Positions 48,392 to 57,347 of a DNA stretch of 64,000 nt are shown in pieces; positions within the stretch are counted from its first letter, which is position 1, and every line of letters begins with the position of its first letter. Below the pieces are notes generated by a model. That model was not told the origin of the DNA and searched no databases. It worked only from the letters and a program-made list of their open reading frames with translations. The position numbers were made by a program, and so were the translations under genes. Source of the DNA: Antrihabitans spumae (GTDB taxonomy: Bacteria > Actinomycetota > Actinomycetes > Mycobacteriales > Mycobacteriaceae); contig NZ_JBIMSN010000141.1 in assembly GCF_043944905.1 (NCBI RefSeq), positions 1 through 64,000 on the forward strand. Reading direction: 5' to 3'.

Positions 48392-49729
48392 GTGACGACG
48401 ACTCCTATGACGAGGTCTGTGACGAGCCCGCGGTTCGGTGCAGCGCATGCACTGGCGATGGGCTACGACCCCGAACGCTACTTTCGCCGTCGCGCGAACG
48501 AGGGCGAGACGTTCGCCGTCGGACTACCGGGTCTCGGTGAGGTGTTGTTCGCGTCGACTGCTGCGGGGGTACGCGAGATTTTCGGTGCACCGGCCACGTT
48601 GTTCTCCCCACCGACGCCGAATCCCATTGCGCCGCTTGTCGGCGACGGTTCGCTGATCTTGTTGTCGGGCGAGCGGCATCGCCGTGAACGGACGCTGCTG
48701 ATGCCGTCGTTCCACGGTGAGCGGATGCGCGCGTACGCGGACGTGATGGCTCACGCCGCGGCAGAGGAGATCGAGAGCTGGCGGCCCGGCGCCGACATCG
48801 CGGTTCGGGCAGCGGCGCAGTCGATCACGCTGCATATCATCATTCGGACGGTCTTCGGGGTTTCCGACCGGGCCCGACGCGACGAGTACGAGCGGGTGAT
48901 CACAGCGCTGATGCAGTCCTACATCGCGCCGCTGATGTTCGTCCCAGCGCTGCGGCGCGAGGTCGTGGGTCTCGGGCCGTGGGCGCGATTCGTCAGGCTG
49001 CGTGCGCAATTCGACGCGCTGCTGTCCGAACAGATCGCCGAGCGGCGCAGGACGGGGGTGGACGGGTACGACGACGTGCTGAGCCTGTTGCTGTCCGCGA
49101 CCTACGAGGACGGCACGTCCCTGAGCGATGAGGATCTGCGTCAGGAACTACGGACCCTGCTCGTAGCCGGACACGAAACTACCGCAACGTCTTTGGCGTG
49201 GGCGATGTATCACATCCATCACGACGACGGAGTTCGCGAGCGACTCGTCGCGGAGTTGGCAGCGGACCACTCGCCTGCTGACGTTGCAAAATTGCCGTAC
49301 CTCAACGCAATCTGTCAGGAAACGTTGCGGATGCATCCGACGGTGTCGATCGTGTTGCGACGTCTGAACGGGCCGTTGACAATTCGTGGGGTCCAGCGGT
49401 CGGAAGGCGACGTGGTCGGTGTCGCCGTGCCCGCGTTGCACTTCGACCCCAAGGTTTTTCCTGAACCCGACACGTTCGATCCGGATCGGTTTCTGCTCCG
49501 CAAACCGACGCCGTTCGAGTTCACGCCGTTCGGTGGTGGTCACCGACGTTGCGTGGGTGCGGCCTTCGCGAACTTCGAACTCGCGGTGGTGCTGGCAACG
49601 ATCGTGAGAGGTGCCGAGTTGGACATGTCCGCGGCCGAACGGAGAAAAGGCCAACCCCGCTCGGTCCCGAGGGGTATCGCCGTTCTGCCGAGTCGCGAAA
49701 TCGTCCTCAGGCGGCTCCGCCGCTCGTGA
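48392..49729 (+). CDS. Cytochrome P450
   Basis: A 445-residue P450 monooxygenase. The I-helix oxygen-binding motif is AGHETTATSL (near 259), ExxR is QETLRMHP, and the haem ligand loop is FGGGHRRCVGAAF (Cys near 386). No redox partner gene is adjacent. The GTG 48392 and ATG 48407 starts are both possible. The last codons (RRLRRS and the TGA) come from the palindromic element at 49710-49780, so the original C-terminus has been altered. Substrate unknown. Confidence 0.92.
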   Translation: MTTTPMTRSVTSPRFGAAHALAMGYDPERYFRRRANEGETFAVGLPGLGEVLFASTAAGVREIFGAPATLFSPPTPNPIAPLVGDGSLILLSGERHRRERTLLMPSFHGERMRAYADVMAHAAAEEIESWRPGADIAVRAAAQSITLHIIIRTVFGVSDRARRDEYERVITALMQSYIAPLMFVPALRREVVGLGPWARFVRLRAQFDALLSEQIAERRRTGVDGYDDVLSLLLSATYEDGTSLSDEDLRQELRTLLVAGHETTATSLAWAMYHIHHDDGVRERLVAELAADHSPADVAKLPYLNAICQETLRMHPTVSIVLRRLNGPLTIRGVQRSEGDVVGVAVPALHFDPKVFPEPDTFDPDRFLLRKPTPFEFTPFGGGHRRCVGAAFANFELAVVLATIVRGAELDMSAAERRKGQPRSVPRGIAVLPSREIVLRRLRRS

Positions 49730-49780
49730 GTCTTTTCGGCGGGCCCGCCCACCGAAAAGACTCACGAGGCGCGGAGCGCC
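49710..49780. repeat. Palindromic 3'-end element, copy 3
   Basis: The flank GGCGGCTCCGCC (49710-49721) leads into CTCGTGAGTCTTTTCGG (49723-49739), a GC-rich centre, the complementary arm (49752-49768) and flank GCGCGGAGCGCC (49769-49780). The P450 stop codon lies inside the left arm. The -10 of the next gene begins two bases after the right flank. Confidence 0.9.
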
Positions 49781-49781
49781 C

Positions 49782-49787
49782 TACAGT
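49782..49787 (+). promoter_or_regulatory. -10 hexamer of the SpoU methyltransferase gene (leaderless geometry)
   Basis: TACAGT, six bases, then GTG 49794. It directly abuts palindromic element copy 3, so any -35 lies within that element. Confidence 0.55.
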
Positions 49788-49793
49788 GGTCCG

Positions 49794-50600
49794 GTGGCAA
49801 AAGTAGTCGACATCGACGATCCCGCAGACCCGAGGCTGGACGACTTTCGCGACCTCAACTCCTCCGACCGCCGACCCGACCTGCCCGACGGCAAGGGCCT
49901 CGTCATCGCCGAAGGCGTGCTGGTCGCGCAGCGCATGCTTGCTTCGAGATTCGAACCGGTGTCGTTCCTGGGAGTCGAACGGCGCCGGGCGGAACTGGCA
50001 ACCGACCTGGAGGCCACGGACGCGCCGTTTTATCGAACCACCGCTGACGTGATGGCGGAGGTCGTCGGGTTTCATCTCAATCGCGGAGTCCTCGCCGCCG
50101 CGAGCCGACCCGCACCGTTGGACCTGCACGACGTTCTCGCCGGCGCGCGGACCGTCGCGGTGTTGGAGGGCGTCAACGACCACGAGAACATCGGCGCGAT
50201 CTTCCGCAACGCTGCAGGCCTCGGGGCCGACGCCGTCCTGTTCGGCGACAGCTGTGCCGATCCGCTCTACCGGCGAGCTGTCCGCGTATCGATGGGCCAC
50301 GTCCTGCGAGTGCCGTTCGCACGCGTGCCGGATTGGCCGCGTGGTCTGAACATATTGCGGGAGCACGGCTTCCAGGTCATAGCGCTCACGCCGGACCCGA
50401 ATGCTGTTTCGTTGGCAGCGGCTATGACGGGGGAGCAGGTCGCTCTGTTGCTCGGCGCAGAGGGACCCGGACTCGTCGAACACACCATGCGCAGCAGCGA
50501 CGTTCGTGCCCGGATCCCGATGGCGCCAGGCACCGATTCGCTCAATGTCGCGACGGCCGCCGCGATGGCGTTCTACGAACGCGTCAGAATGACACCGTGA
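49794..50600 (+). CDS. SpoU-family (SPOUT) tRNA/rRNA 2'-O-methyltransferase
   Basis: A 268-residue SPOUT-fold RNA ribose methyltransferase, matching Rv0881. An N-terminal substrate-binding region (GKGLVIAEGVLVAQRMLAS) precedes the knot domain with motif 1 VNDHENIGAIFRNAAGLGAD, motif 2 LLLGAEGPGL and motif 3 RIPMAPGTDSLNVATAAAMA. It transfers a methyl group from S-adenosylmethionine to an RNA 2'-OH. GTG 49794 has a leaderless -10. The stop overlaps the DUF2537 start as GTGA. Confidence 0.92.
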   Translation: MAKVVDIDDPADPRLDDFRDLNSSDRRPDLPDGKGLVIAEGVLVAQRMLASRFEPVSFLGVERRRAELATDLEATDAPFYRTTADVMAEVVGFHLNRGVLAAASRPAPLDLHDVLAGARTVAVLEGVNDHENIGAIFRNAAGLGADAVLFGDSCADPLYRRAVRVSMGHVLRVPFARVPDWPRGLNILREHGFQVIALTPDPNAVSLAAAMTGEQVALLLGAEGPGLVEHTMRSSDVRARIPMAPGTDSLNVATAAAMAFYERVRMTP

Positions 50601-50899
50601 GCACGTCCGAACCGAGCACGCCCGAACCGAGCACGCAGGCTGAACCGACGCCGTGGCAGGCAGGTCTGCTCGTGACAGCATTTGCGGCGATCCTGACAAC
50701 GTGCGCGCTGTACGGGTTCGGCATAGCGCTCGCGAATGTGCATCCTGCGCTCGCCGTTGTCATCAACCTCGTCGCCGTCGGCGGTACCGCTCCGACCGTC
50801 TGGGGCTGGCGCGCCATCCCCGTCGTCCGCTGGGTCGCGCTCGGGATCGGGATCGGCGTCGTTGTGGGGTGGCTCGGCCTACTCATCTCAGCGGTGTGA
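50597..50899 (+). CDS. DUF2537-like small membrane protein
   Basis: A 100-residue protein with a Ser/Thr/Pro/Glu N-terminus containing near repeats (TSEPSTPEPSTQAEPT) and three hydrophobic helices (about 22-43, 46-62, 74-97). It matches the Rv0882 type. GTG 50597 overlaps the methyltransferase stop, so translation is coupled. Function unknown. Confidence 0.8.
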   Translation: MSTSEPSTPEPSTQAEPTPWQAGLLVTAFAAILTTCALYGFGIALANVHPALAVVINLVAVGGTAPTVWGWRAIPVVRWVALGIGIGVVVGWLGLLISAV

Positions 50900-50935
50900 C
50901 GCACTCGCCGGCGCTGGGAGCACTGACACCCGCCG

Positions 50936-51676
50936 CTATCGCCGCTGCTTGCGCCGCCACTTCTTGAAGAACCCGGCTTCGGCGGGCACGGCCTCGACCG
51001 GTTGCGACATGGCTGCCACGGGCGCCCGCGGGATCTCTTCGCCCTCGCCGTAGAGCGCGAACCCGCACACGACGATCCCCGCCGGGTCGAGGGCACCCTG
51101 CTGCGGCGTGCCGCGGTAGCGAAAGCCGAGGGCGCGTTCGTTCGCGGCGTCGGCGAAATCCTGTGGATCGAACGGCAGCGACTGCGGATCGGGTATCACG
51201 CCTGGCGTGTGCTCCATCGGGTGTTCGCCCGCCCAGAACGGCCGCTCCCAGACCAACGGGAGACCGTGGTCCTCGAGGATGTTCGTCTTGGTTGCGCTGA
51301 ACGAACGTCGAAGTTCCCCTCGCTCCCACGTCGCGAACGCACCCCACTCCCGAACCGGGTCGATCGACACCAGGTAGGTGTACTCGGAGGCCAGCGGACG
51401 AATCCACGACGGTGAGATCTTGGCAGGATGGGCGATCTCGAGCTGCGGACCGCAGACGACGGTCAGACCGGGATAACACCCGATGTAGACGCCGTTGCCA
51501 CCGATGCCCGCGCTGGTCGAGAGCGGGCCGACAGCCAGCGGGACCACAACCGATTCCGGATACAGGTGGCTGGCGAGTGCGTGTGCTGCGTGTTGATCCG
51601 GCTCGCGATGATTGCGCAGCGTGGTGGCCGGGTCAGGGGCGTCCACATACCAAATAGTCGATGCTTTGGCCCCCAC
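50936..51676 (-). CDS. DUF6928-like protein
   Basis: A 246-residue soluble protein beginning VGAKASTIWYVDAPDP, a start pattern I associate with the DUF6928 family. It contains IGGNGVYIGCYPGLTVVCGP, SEYTYLVSIDPVREWGAFA and FWAGEHP, and ends in a basic FFKKWRRKQRR. No catalytic motif is recognised. GTG 51676 is preceded by a GGTGAGG SD; ATG 51700 is an alternative. It lies 139 bases downstream of sepH on the same strand; I see nothing definite in that gap. Confidence 0.7.
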   Translation of the reverse strand: MGAKASTIWYVDAPDPATTLRNHREPDQHAAHALASHLYPESVVVPLAVGPLSTSAGIGGNGVYIGCYPGLTVVCGPQLEIAHPAKISPSWIRPLASEYTYLVSIDPVREWGAFATWERGELRRSFSATKTNILEDHGLPLVWERPFWAGEHPMEHTPGVIPDPQSLPFDPQDFADAANERALGFRYRGTPQQGALDPAGIVVCGFALYGEGEEIPRAPVAAMSQPVEAVPAEAGFFKKWRRKQRR

Positions 51677-51815
51677 GGCCGGCACCTCACCTTCGCGCAT
51701 CGTCGTGAGTTCGAACAGTCGAAACAGAGACTACGACGTCGGCGCGACACGCGCGGTGTTGGCTACCGCTAGTTGATCTTTCGTACCCCGGTGGCAGGGA
51801 TCGAAGAAGTCCGGT

Positions 51816-52634
51816 TCAGTGCCCCGAGCTGCGGATGCCGAGCAGGACGTCCTCCCAGGACGGCATCGCAGGCTTGCCGCGCTTGTCCTTCGGGTTCGGA
51901 TGCGTCGGTGCCTGTTTGGGTTCGTCGGGCTCGTCGAGCGGTTCGGGAGTCCGCGGTGTCGATTCGTAGTAGTCGTCGAGAGTGTGCTGCGGATCGGGCT
52001 CGTGCGTGGCCTCCGCGACCCGGGTGACGGGCGACAGTCCACGCAGTGGGCGGCCGAAGTCGGGATCGACGAGATCGGCCGCGGTGTCGTCCAGCGCTGT
52101 CACCGTGCCGCCGTGTGCGTCGCGCTGGAAGCGCCAGTGCGCGGCATTCGAGGTGCGGCCTGCCTGCCACCGGAGTTCGGCGATCCAGTGGCCGTCGTCG
52201 TCTTTCCAGGCGTCCCATTCGGCTTCGTCGATGCTGTGCCCGCGTGCTCGAAATGCCAGGCCGACAACTTCGGCGAGAGTGAGCACGGCAGGACCGTTTT
52301 CGCGGACGGGGTGCCCCAGCTGTGCGAGGTCTGCGGCGCGGGAACGCTCGAGCAGAACCGGGTAGGCGTAACGCTCGACCCGATGCACGGCCATTCCGGA
52401 CTGTGCCGCGACCTGTTCGACCGATGCGCCTGCGCGAATCCGTGCCTGGATGTCGCGTGGACGTAGCGTGCTTTCCATCTCGATCTCTATCTGTCCGAAT
52501 CGAGCGATGTCGCCACGAGCCGCGGCGCGAAGTTTGTCGTTCAGGGGCATACGAAATTTTTCACCGGTCTCCCGGTCGGCGCACACGAGGTGCTTGCCGT
52601 CGGGCTGCAGTCCGATCACTTCGAGTTCTCGCAC
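51816..52634 (-). CDS. sepH: Cell division protein SepH (DUF3071)
   Basis: A 272-residue protein. The N-terminal DUF3071 domain starts VRELEVIGLQPDGKHLVC and includes the helix-turn-helix-like TLRPRDIQARIRAGASVEQV and the segment MAVHRVERYAYPVL. A disordered acidic/proline linker leads to the conserved C-terminus PSWEDVLLGIRSSG. In actinobacteria SepH binds FtsZ and promotes its assembly at division. GTG 52634 has AGGAGG seven bases upstream. Position before serC matches Rv0883c-Rv0884c. Confidence 0.92.
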   Translation of the reverse strand: MRELEVIGLQPDGKHLVCADRETGEKFRMPLNDKLRAAARGDIARFGQIEIEMESTLRPRDIQARIRAGASVEQVAAQSGMAVHRVERYAYPVLLERSRAADLAQLGHPVRENGPAVLTLAEVVGLAFRARGHSIDEAEWDAWKDDDGHWIAELRWQAGRTSNAAHWRFQRDAHGGTVTALDDTAADLVDPDFGRPLRGLSPVTRVAEATHEPDPQHTLDDYYESTPRTPEPLDEPDEPKQAPTHPNPKDKRGKPAMPSWEDVLLGIRSSGH

Positions 52635-52869
52635 TCCGACCTCCTGATCGCGCCGACTCGCGAATCTGCCCGTACGCCGACAGTAATGCACCTGTGATCT
52701 TGCGCAGGGCAGGACACGCTGGGGGAGTAGCTATACCTGACAGCGGGTTCGAGTTACGCTGCCTTGTTCCGCGTTCTCCGGACCCGACGCGACGGCGTCC
52801 CACCTGGCAAAGTTCCAGCGTACGTTGACAATTGGGGTCGCGACCTGGGTGTTCGGACCCCCGCTGGAT

Positions 52870-53994
52870 TCAGTTGGCTTGTCCGACAACCCAGTCGATG
52901 CATGCGGTGAGCGCGCTCACATCGTCGGGATCGATCGCAGGGAACATGCCGACCCGAAGCTGGTTGCGGCCCAACTTGCGGTAGGGCTCGGTGTCGACGA
53001 TGCCGTTGGCGCGCAACACCTTTGCCACCGCTGCAGCGTCCACCGATGCGTCGAAGTCGATCGTTCCGACGACCTGTGAGCGGTGTGCCGGATCGGTGAC
53101 GAACGGCGTCGCGAACTCACTTGCCTCGGCCCAGGAGTACAGCCGCGAGGACGAATCCGCGGTTCGCTGCACCGCCCAGTCCAAGCCGCCGTTGCCGTTG
53201 AGCCATTCGATCTGGTTGGCGAATAGCAGCAGGGTTGCCAGCGCAGGCGTGTTGTACGTCTGATCCTTCGTGCTGTTGTCGATTGCGATAGGCAGCGAAA
53301 GGAAGTCGGGGGTCCAGCGGCCGGAGGTCTTGATCTCCTCGACGCGGGCGAGCGCCGCAGGGCTCATCAGTGCGACCCACAGTCCGCCGTCGGCGGCGAA
53401 GCACTTCTGCGGGGCGAAGTAGTACACGTCCGCGTCGTTGAGATCCACCGGCAGGCCACCCGCGCCCGAGGTCGCGTCGATGGCGATCAGGGCGTTCTCG
53501 GAACCGGCGGGACGTACAACGGGGATCGACACACCCGTCGAGGTCTCGTTGTGCGCCCAGCCGATGAGGTCGACAGACGGGTCCGACACCGGTTCGGGCG
53601 CGCTGCCCGGCTCGGCCTTCACGACGATCGGGTCGCCGATGAACGGGTTGGCCTTCGCGACCGATGCGAACTTGGAGCTGAACTCGCCGTTGGTCAGGTG
53701 CAGCGACCGCTCCCGGATCAGACCGAATGCAGCGGCGTCCCAGAACGCCGTCGTTCCGCCGTTGCCGAGTACCACCTCGTAACCGTCGGGTAGTGCGAAC
53801 AGATCTCGGAGGCCCGAACGAACGCGCGCGACGACGTCCTTGACCGGCTTCTGCCGGTGACTCGTGCCGAATACCGACGCGCCGACATCGACCAGAGACT
53901 GCAACTGCTCCGGACGGACCTTCGACGGTCCACAGCCGAAGCGGCCGTCGGCAGGTTTGAGGTCGGCGGGAATGGTCGGGAGAGCAGATGTCAT
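52870..53994 (-). CDS. serC: Phosphoserine aminotransferase
   Basis: A 374-residue PLP enzyme of the SerC type (actinobacterial form, Rv0884c), converting 3-phosphohydroxypyruvate to phosphoserine in serine synthesis. Motifs are RFGCGPSKVRPEQLQ, VFGTSHRQKPVKDVV, LGNGGTTAFWDAAAFGLI, WAHNETSTGV and the PLP lysine in YFAPQKCFAADGGLW. ATG 53994 is seven bases from the -10 TAATCT, a leaderless layout. The 235-base gap to sepH holds a weak hairpin (52834-52861) and the sepH promoter region. Confidence 0.94.
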   Translation of the reverse strand: MTSALPTIPADLKPADGRFGCGPSKVRPEQLQSLVDVGASVFGTSHRQKPVKDVVARVRSGLRDLFALPDGYEVVLGNGGTTAFWDAAAFGLIRERSLHLTNGEFSSKFASVAKANPFIGDPIVVKAEPGSAPEPVSDPSVDLIGWAHNETSTGVSIPVVRPAGSENALIAIDATSGAGGLPVDLNDADVYYFAPQKCFAADGGLWVALMSPAALARVEEIKTSGRWTPDFLSLPIAIDNSTKDQTYNTPALATLLLFANQIEWLNGNGGLDWAVQRTADSSSRLYSWAEASEFATPFVTDPAHRSQVVGTIDFDASVDAAAVAKVLRANGIVDTEPYRKLGRNQLRVGMFPAIDPDDVSALTACIDWVVGQAN

Positions 53995-54001
53995 GTGGGT
54001 C

Positions 54002-54007
54002 AGATTA
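54002..54007 (-). promoter_or_regulatory. -10 hexamer of serC (leaderless geometry)
   Basis: Minus-strand TAATCT, seven bases, then the ATG of serC. Confidence 0.5.
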
Positions 54008-54039
54008 GTCGGTGGACCACACGAGACCTGACGCGGTGT

Positions 54040-55167
54040 CTAGCCGTTCGCGACGAGGTCCCAGCCTTCGACACTCTCCGGTGTGCGTGGAGCAGGACCG
54101 GTGTAGAGCGCTGCGGGGCGAACGAGCTTGCCGAGACGCTTCTGCTCGAGGATGTGCGCGCACCAGCCTGCGGTACGGCCGCAGGTGAACATCGCGGGCA
54201 TCATGTGGGCAGGCACCTCGGCGAAGTCGAGGATAACGGCGGCCCAGAATTCGACGTTGGTCTCGATCGCACGATCGGGGCGGCGTTCGCGCAGCTCCGT
54301 GAGGGCTGCCTGTTCGAGCGCTGCTGCGACTTCGGAGTTCGGTGCGCCGAGTCGCTTCGCCGTCGCACGAAGCACTCTCGCGCGCGGATCCTCGGCGCGG
54401 TAGACGCGGTGGCCGAAGCCCATCAGCTTCTCTTTGCGATCGAGGATGCCCTTGACAAGGGCGCGGGCGTCGCCGGACTTTTCGACCTCTTCGATCATCG
54501 GTAGCACCCGCGCCGGTGCGCCACCGTGCAGCGGTCCGGACATGGCACCGATCGCGCCGGACATCGCAGCGGCGACATCGGCGCCCGTCGACGCGATCAC
54601 CCGTGCGGTGAACGTCGAGGCGTTCATACCGTGCTCGGCGGCCGACACCCAGTAGGCGTCGATCGCCTCGGTGTGGCGCGGATCCGGATCGCCCTTCCAG
54701 CGCGTCATGAATCGGGCTGTGACCGTTGGACATTCGTCGATCACGTGCTGCGGCACCGCAGGCTGGTAGATACCGCGCGCGGACTGCGCGACATAGGACA
54801 GGGCCATCACCGAGGCACGGGCGAGCTGATCGCGTGCCGTGTCGTCGTCGATGTCGAGCACCGGCTGGTAGCCCCAGATCGGCGCGAGCATGGCGAGACC
54901 GGCCTGGACGTCGACGCGAACGTCGCCGGTGTGGACCGGAAGTGGGAACGGCTCGGCGGGCGGCAGGCCACGGCCGAACTTGCCGTCGACCAGCAACGAC
55001 CACACGTCACCGAACGTCACGCCCTTGCTGACCAGTTCTTCGATATCGACGCCGCGATAACGCAACGCGCCGCCGTCCTTGTCTGGTTCGGCGATATCGG
55101 TTGTGAAGGCAAGAACGCCTTCGAGTCCAGGTACGAAATCGTCGGGTACAACCGGAGTCGATGCCAT
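54040..55167 (-). CDS. citA: Citrate synthase 2 (CitA type)
   Basis: A 375-residue citrate synthase of the short CitA form (Rv0889c), condensing oxaloacetate with acetyl-CoA. Motifs are LRYRGVDIEELVSKGVTFGD, the His-containing MSGPLHGGAPARVL and MGFGHRVYRAEDPRA, and the Asp-containing IETNVEFWAAVILDF. It may prefer propionyl-CoA in some relatives (methylcitrate activity). A second, longer citrate synthase (gltA) lies at 58542-59840. ATG 55167 has a purine-rich SD region and is divergent from pdxH. Confidence 0.94.
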   Translation of the reverse strand: MASTPVVPDDFVPGLEGVLAFTTDIAEPDKDGGALRYRGVDIEELVSKGVTFGDVWSLLVDGKFGRGLPPAEPFPLPVHTGDVRVDVQAGLAMLAPIWGYQPVLDIDDDTARDQLARASVMALSYVAQSARGIYQPAVPQHVIDECPTVTARFMTRWKGDPDPRHTEAIDAYWVSAAEHGMNASTFTARVIASTGADVAAAMSGAIGAMSGPLHGGAPARVLPMIEEVEKSGDARALVKGILDRKEKLMGFGHRVYRAEDPRARVLRATAKRLGAPNSEVAAALEQAALTELRERRPDRAIETNVEFWAAVILDFAEVPAHMMPAMFTCGRTAGWCAHILEQKRLGKLVRPAALYTGPAPRTPESVEGWDLVANG

Positions 55168-55320
55168 GATCGTGATCTCTCTCTTGTCCGTGCATCCCGA
55201 TCCGAGTGCACGCTCGTCCCGCGTCGACCGGTGCGTGTGGGATGTACGGCGCAGAGATCGACGATCGATTCACACCATAGCGGGGCGTCGACCGGCCGCG
55301 ACGCCAGCCCTACCCGGGAG

Positions 55321-55326
55321 TAGCGT
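55321..55326 (+). promoter_or_regulatory. -10 hexamer of pdxH (leaderless geometry)
   Basis: TAGCGT, seven bases, then GTG 55334. Confidence 0.45.
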
Positions 55327-55333
55327 GCGCAAC

Positions 55334-56005
55334 GTGGTGTCCGAGAACCCCCCGTCGACCGGCAATGACCTCGCAGGGATGCGTGTGAACTACACCTCAC
55401 CGCACGACCTCGACGAGAGTTGGCTCGACGACGGCTGGGAACAACTGATCCTGCGCTGGATCGACGACGCGCTCGCGGGAGGCGTTGCGGAACCGAACGC
55501 GATGGTGCTCGCAACGGTCGACGCCGACGGTCGGCCCTCGACGCGGACGGTGCTCTGCAAAGGAATCAGCAGGGCGGGCGTCGTCTTCTACACGAACTAC
55601 GGGTCGGACAAGGCTCGCCAACTCGGGCTCAACCCGTACGCGTCCGCGACGTTCTCCTGGCCACTGATCGGCAGGCAGATCACGGTGCGAGGCCGCGTCG
55701 AACGCGTCGAACGCGAGGTCACGGACGGCTATTGGCGCGGTAGGCCGCGCGGTTCGCAACTCGGGGCCTGGGCATCGGACCAATCGCAACCGGTCGCGTC
55801 GCGGGCCGTACTGGAACAACAGTTGGCCGCGGTCGCCGAAAGGTTCCCCGACGAGATTCCAACCCCGCCGAACTGGGGTGGCTTCGAGCTCGCGCCTACC
55901 TCCGTCGAATTCTGGCAAGGCCGAGAGAATCGCCTGCACAACAGAATTCGCGTGACAATTGCCGCAGACGGCTCGCCGAGCGCGGTGGAACGCCTCAGCC
56001 CGTGA
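55334..56005 (+). CDS. pdxH: Pyridoxamine 5'-phosphate oxidase
   Basis: A 223-residue FMN enzyme oxidising pyridoxamine or pyridoxine phosphate to PLP. The family pattern is clear: NAMVLATVDADGRPSTRTVL, YTNYGSDKARQLGLNPYASA, QITVRGRVERV, SQLGAWASDQSQ and the C-terminal VEFWQGRENRLHNRIRV. GTG 55334 fits a leaderless -10; ATG 55381 is a shorter alternative. It supplies the cofactor used by serC and dapC products in this window. Its stop overlaps the next MFS start by four bases. Confidence 0.95.
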   Translation: MVSENPPSTGNDLAGMRVNYTSPHDLDESWLDDGWEQLILRWIDDALAGGVAEPNAMVLATVDADGRPSTRTVLCKGISRAGVVFYTNYGSDKARQLGLNPYASATFSWPLIGRQITVRGRVERVEREVTDGYWRGRPRGSQLGAWASDQSQPVASRAVLEQQLAAVAERFPDEIPTPPNWGGFELAPTSVEFWQGRENRLHNRIRVTIAADGSPSAVERLSP

Positions 56006-57291
56006 ACGCTCGCCGCAAAGTTCTCGCGGACACGACTCCTTTGCAGAATCACGACTTTCGCAGGTTGTGGTTGAGCAGCGTCGTCACGGTGATCGGTGGT
56101 CAGCTCTCGATCGTCGCTGTGCCGCAGCAGATCTTCCAGATCACCGGGAGCTCCGGATACGTGGGTCTCGCCGGCCTTTTCGCCCTTGCCCCGCTGATCG
56201 TCTTCGGCATCTGGGGTGGCGCGCTCGCTGACGTCATGGATCGGCGGTCCCTGCTGCTGATCACTCGGGCAGGCCTCGCCGTCACGTCGATGCTGTTCTG
56301 GATCCAAGCCGCGCTCGACGTGAACAGCGTCTGGCTGGTGCTGCTCCTGCTCGCGTTGCAACAGGCGTTCTTCGCGGTGAACCAGCCGACCAACGGCGCC
56401 ATCATTCCCCGCCTGCTGCCGCCCGATCAGCTGCCGGCCGCGAACTCGTTGAACATGACCGTCTTTCAGTTCGGGGCGATTGCCGGACCGATGCTTGCCG
56501 GCGTGCTGATACCGGTATTCGGGTTGTCGACGCTGTATCTGCTCGATGCGATAGCACTGCTTGCGACGGTATGGGCAGTGTGGCGACTGCCGAAACTGCC
56601 GCCGACGGGTGAGGCACGCCGCGCGGGGTTGAAACAGGTGCTCGAAGGGTTCAAATACCTTACTACGCAACGCATTCTGCTTGCATCCTTCGTCATCGAC
56701 ATCATCGCGATGGCCTTCGGCATGACCAGTGCGCTGTTCCCGCAGATCGCCCACGAGACCTTCGGCGACCCCATCGAGGGCGGACTCGTACTCGGTCTGC
56801 TGTTCGCGTCCATGTCATTCGGTGCGGTGGTCGGCGGGGTGTTCTCCGGTTGGTTGCCGCGCGTCCGTCGCCAGGGTCTCGCGGTCATCTGGTGCATCGT
56901 CGTGTGGGGATTGTCGATGCTCGGCTTCGGGATCGCGATCGGGTCGGGGTCGGGTCCGGTTGCCCTGTGGATTGCGTTGGCCTTCATGGTTCTCGGCGGT
57001 GGTGCCGACATGATTTCGGCAGCATTCCGCTCGACGATGCTGCAGACCGTCGCAACGGACGAGATGCGCGGCAGGCTGCAGGGAGTCTTCACCGTCGTCG
57101 TCGCAGGCGGCCCGCGAATCGGCGACCTTGCTCACGGTGTCGCCGCTGCCGGTGTCGGCACCGCAGCGGCTGCGGCGGGCGGCGGCATTCTCGTCGTGAT
57201 CGGTGTAGTTGTTGCGGCACTCGCCTTCCCGGCGTTCGTTCGCTATCGCGTCGGCAGGCCGGTTGAGCCGTCACGCGAAGAAACAAAGTAA
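56002..57291 (+). CDS. MFS transporter (MFS_3/enterobactin exporter-like), second
   Basis: A 429-residue twelve-helix transporter. LQNHDFRRLWLSSVVTVIGG and GGALADVMDRRSLLLITRAG are the N-terminal MFS_3/EntS-like features, with DEMRGRLQGVFTVVVAGGPR in the second half. GTG 56002 overlaps the pdxH stop as GTGA. Substrate unknown; export of a siderophore or drug is possible by family. It is distinct from the MFS protein at 47078-48373. Confidence 0.88.
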   Translation: MNARRKVLADTTPLQNHDFRRLWLSSVVTVIGGQLSIVAVPQQIFQITGSSGYVGLAGLFALAPLIVFGIWGGALADVMDRRSLLLITRAGLAVTSMLFWIQAALDVNSVWLVLLLLALQQAFFAVNQPTNGAIIPRLLPPDQLPAANSLNMTVFQFGAIAGPMLAGVLIPVFGLSTLYLLDAIALLATVWAVWRLPKLPPTGEARRAGLKQVLEGFKYLTTQRILLASFVIDIIAMAFGMTSALFPQIAHETFGDPIEGGLVLGLLFASMSFGAVVGGVFSGWLPRVRRQGLAVIWCIVVWGLSMLGFGIAIGSGSGPVALWIALAFMVLGGGADMISAAFRSTMLQTVATDEMRGRLQGVFTVVVAGGPRIGDLAHGVAAAGVGTAAAAAGGGILVVIGVVVAALAFPAFVRYRVGRPVEPSREETK

Positions 57292-57311
57292 GCACGCCGC
57301 AATCCGTTGAC

Positions 57312-57341
57312 CTGACAACTGGCCCCTGCGCGGAGCAGACT
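57312..57341 (+). promoter_or_regulatory. Promoter of the aldose epimerase gene (leaderless geometry)
   Basis: A -35-like CTGACA (57312-57317), 18-base spacer and -10 CAGACT (57336-57341), followed by six bases and ATG 57348. Confidence 0.5.
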
Positions 57342-57347
57342 GACCCC

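Noticed and set aside
51677..51815. Possible tRNA-like or small RNA in the sepH-DUF6928 gap
   Set aside because: No cloverleaf or T-loop could be formed by eye; treated as plain intergenic sequence.
52834..52861. GGGGTC/GACCCC hairpin after serC as terminator
   Set aside because: Six-bp stem with a 16-base loop and no U-tract; too weak to list as a terminator.
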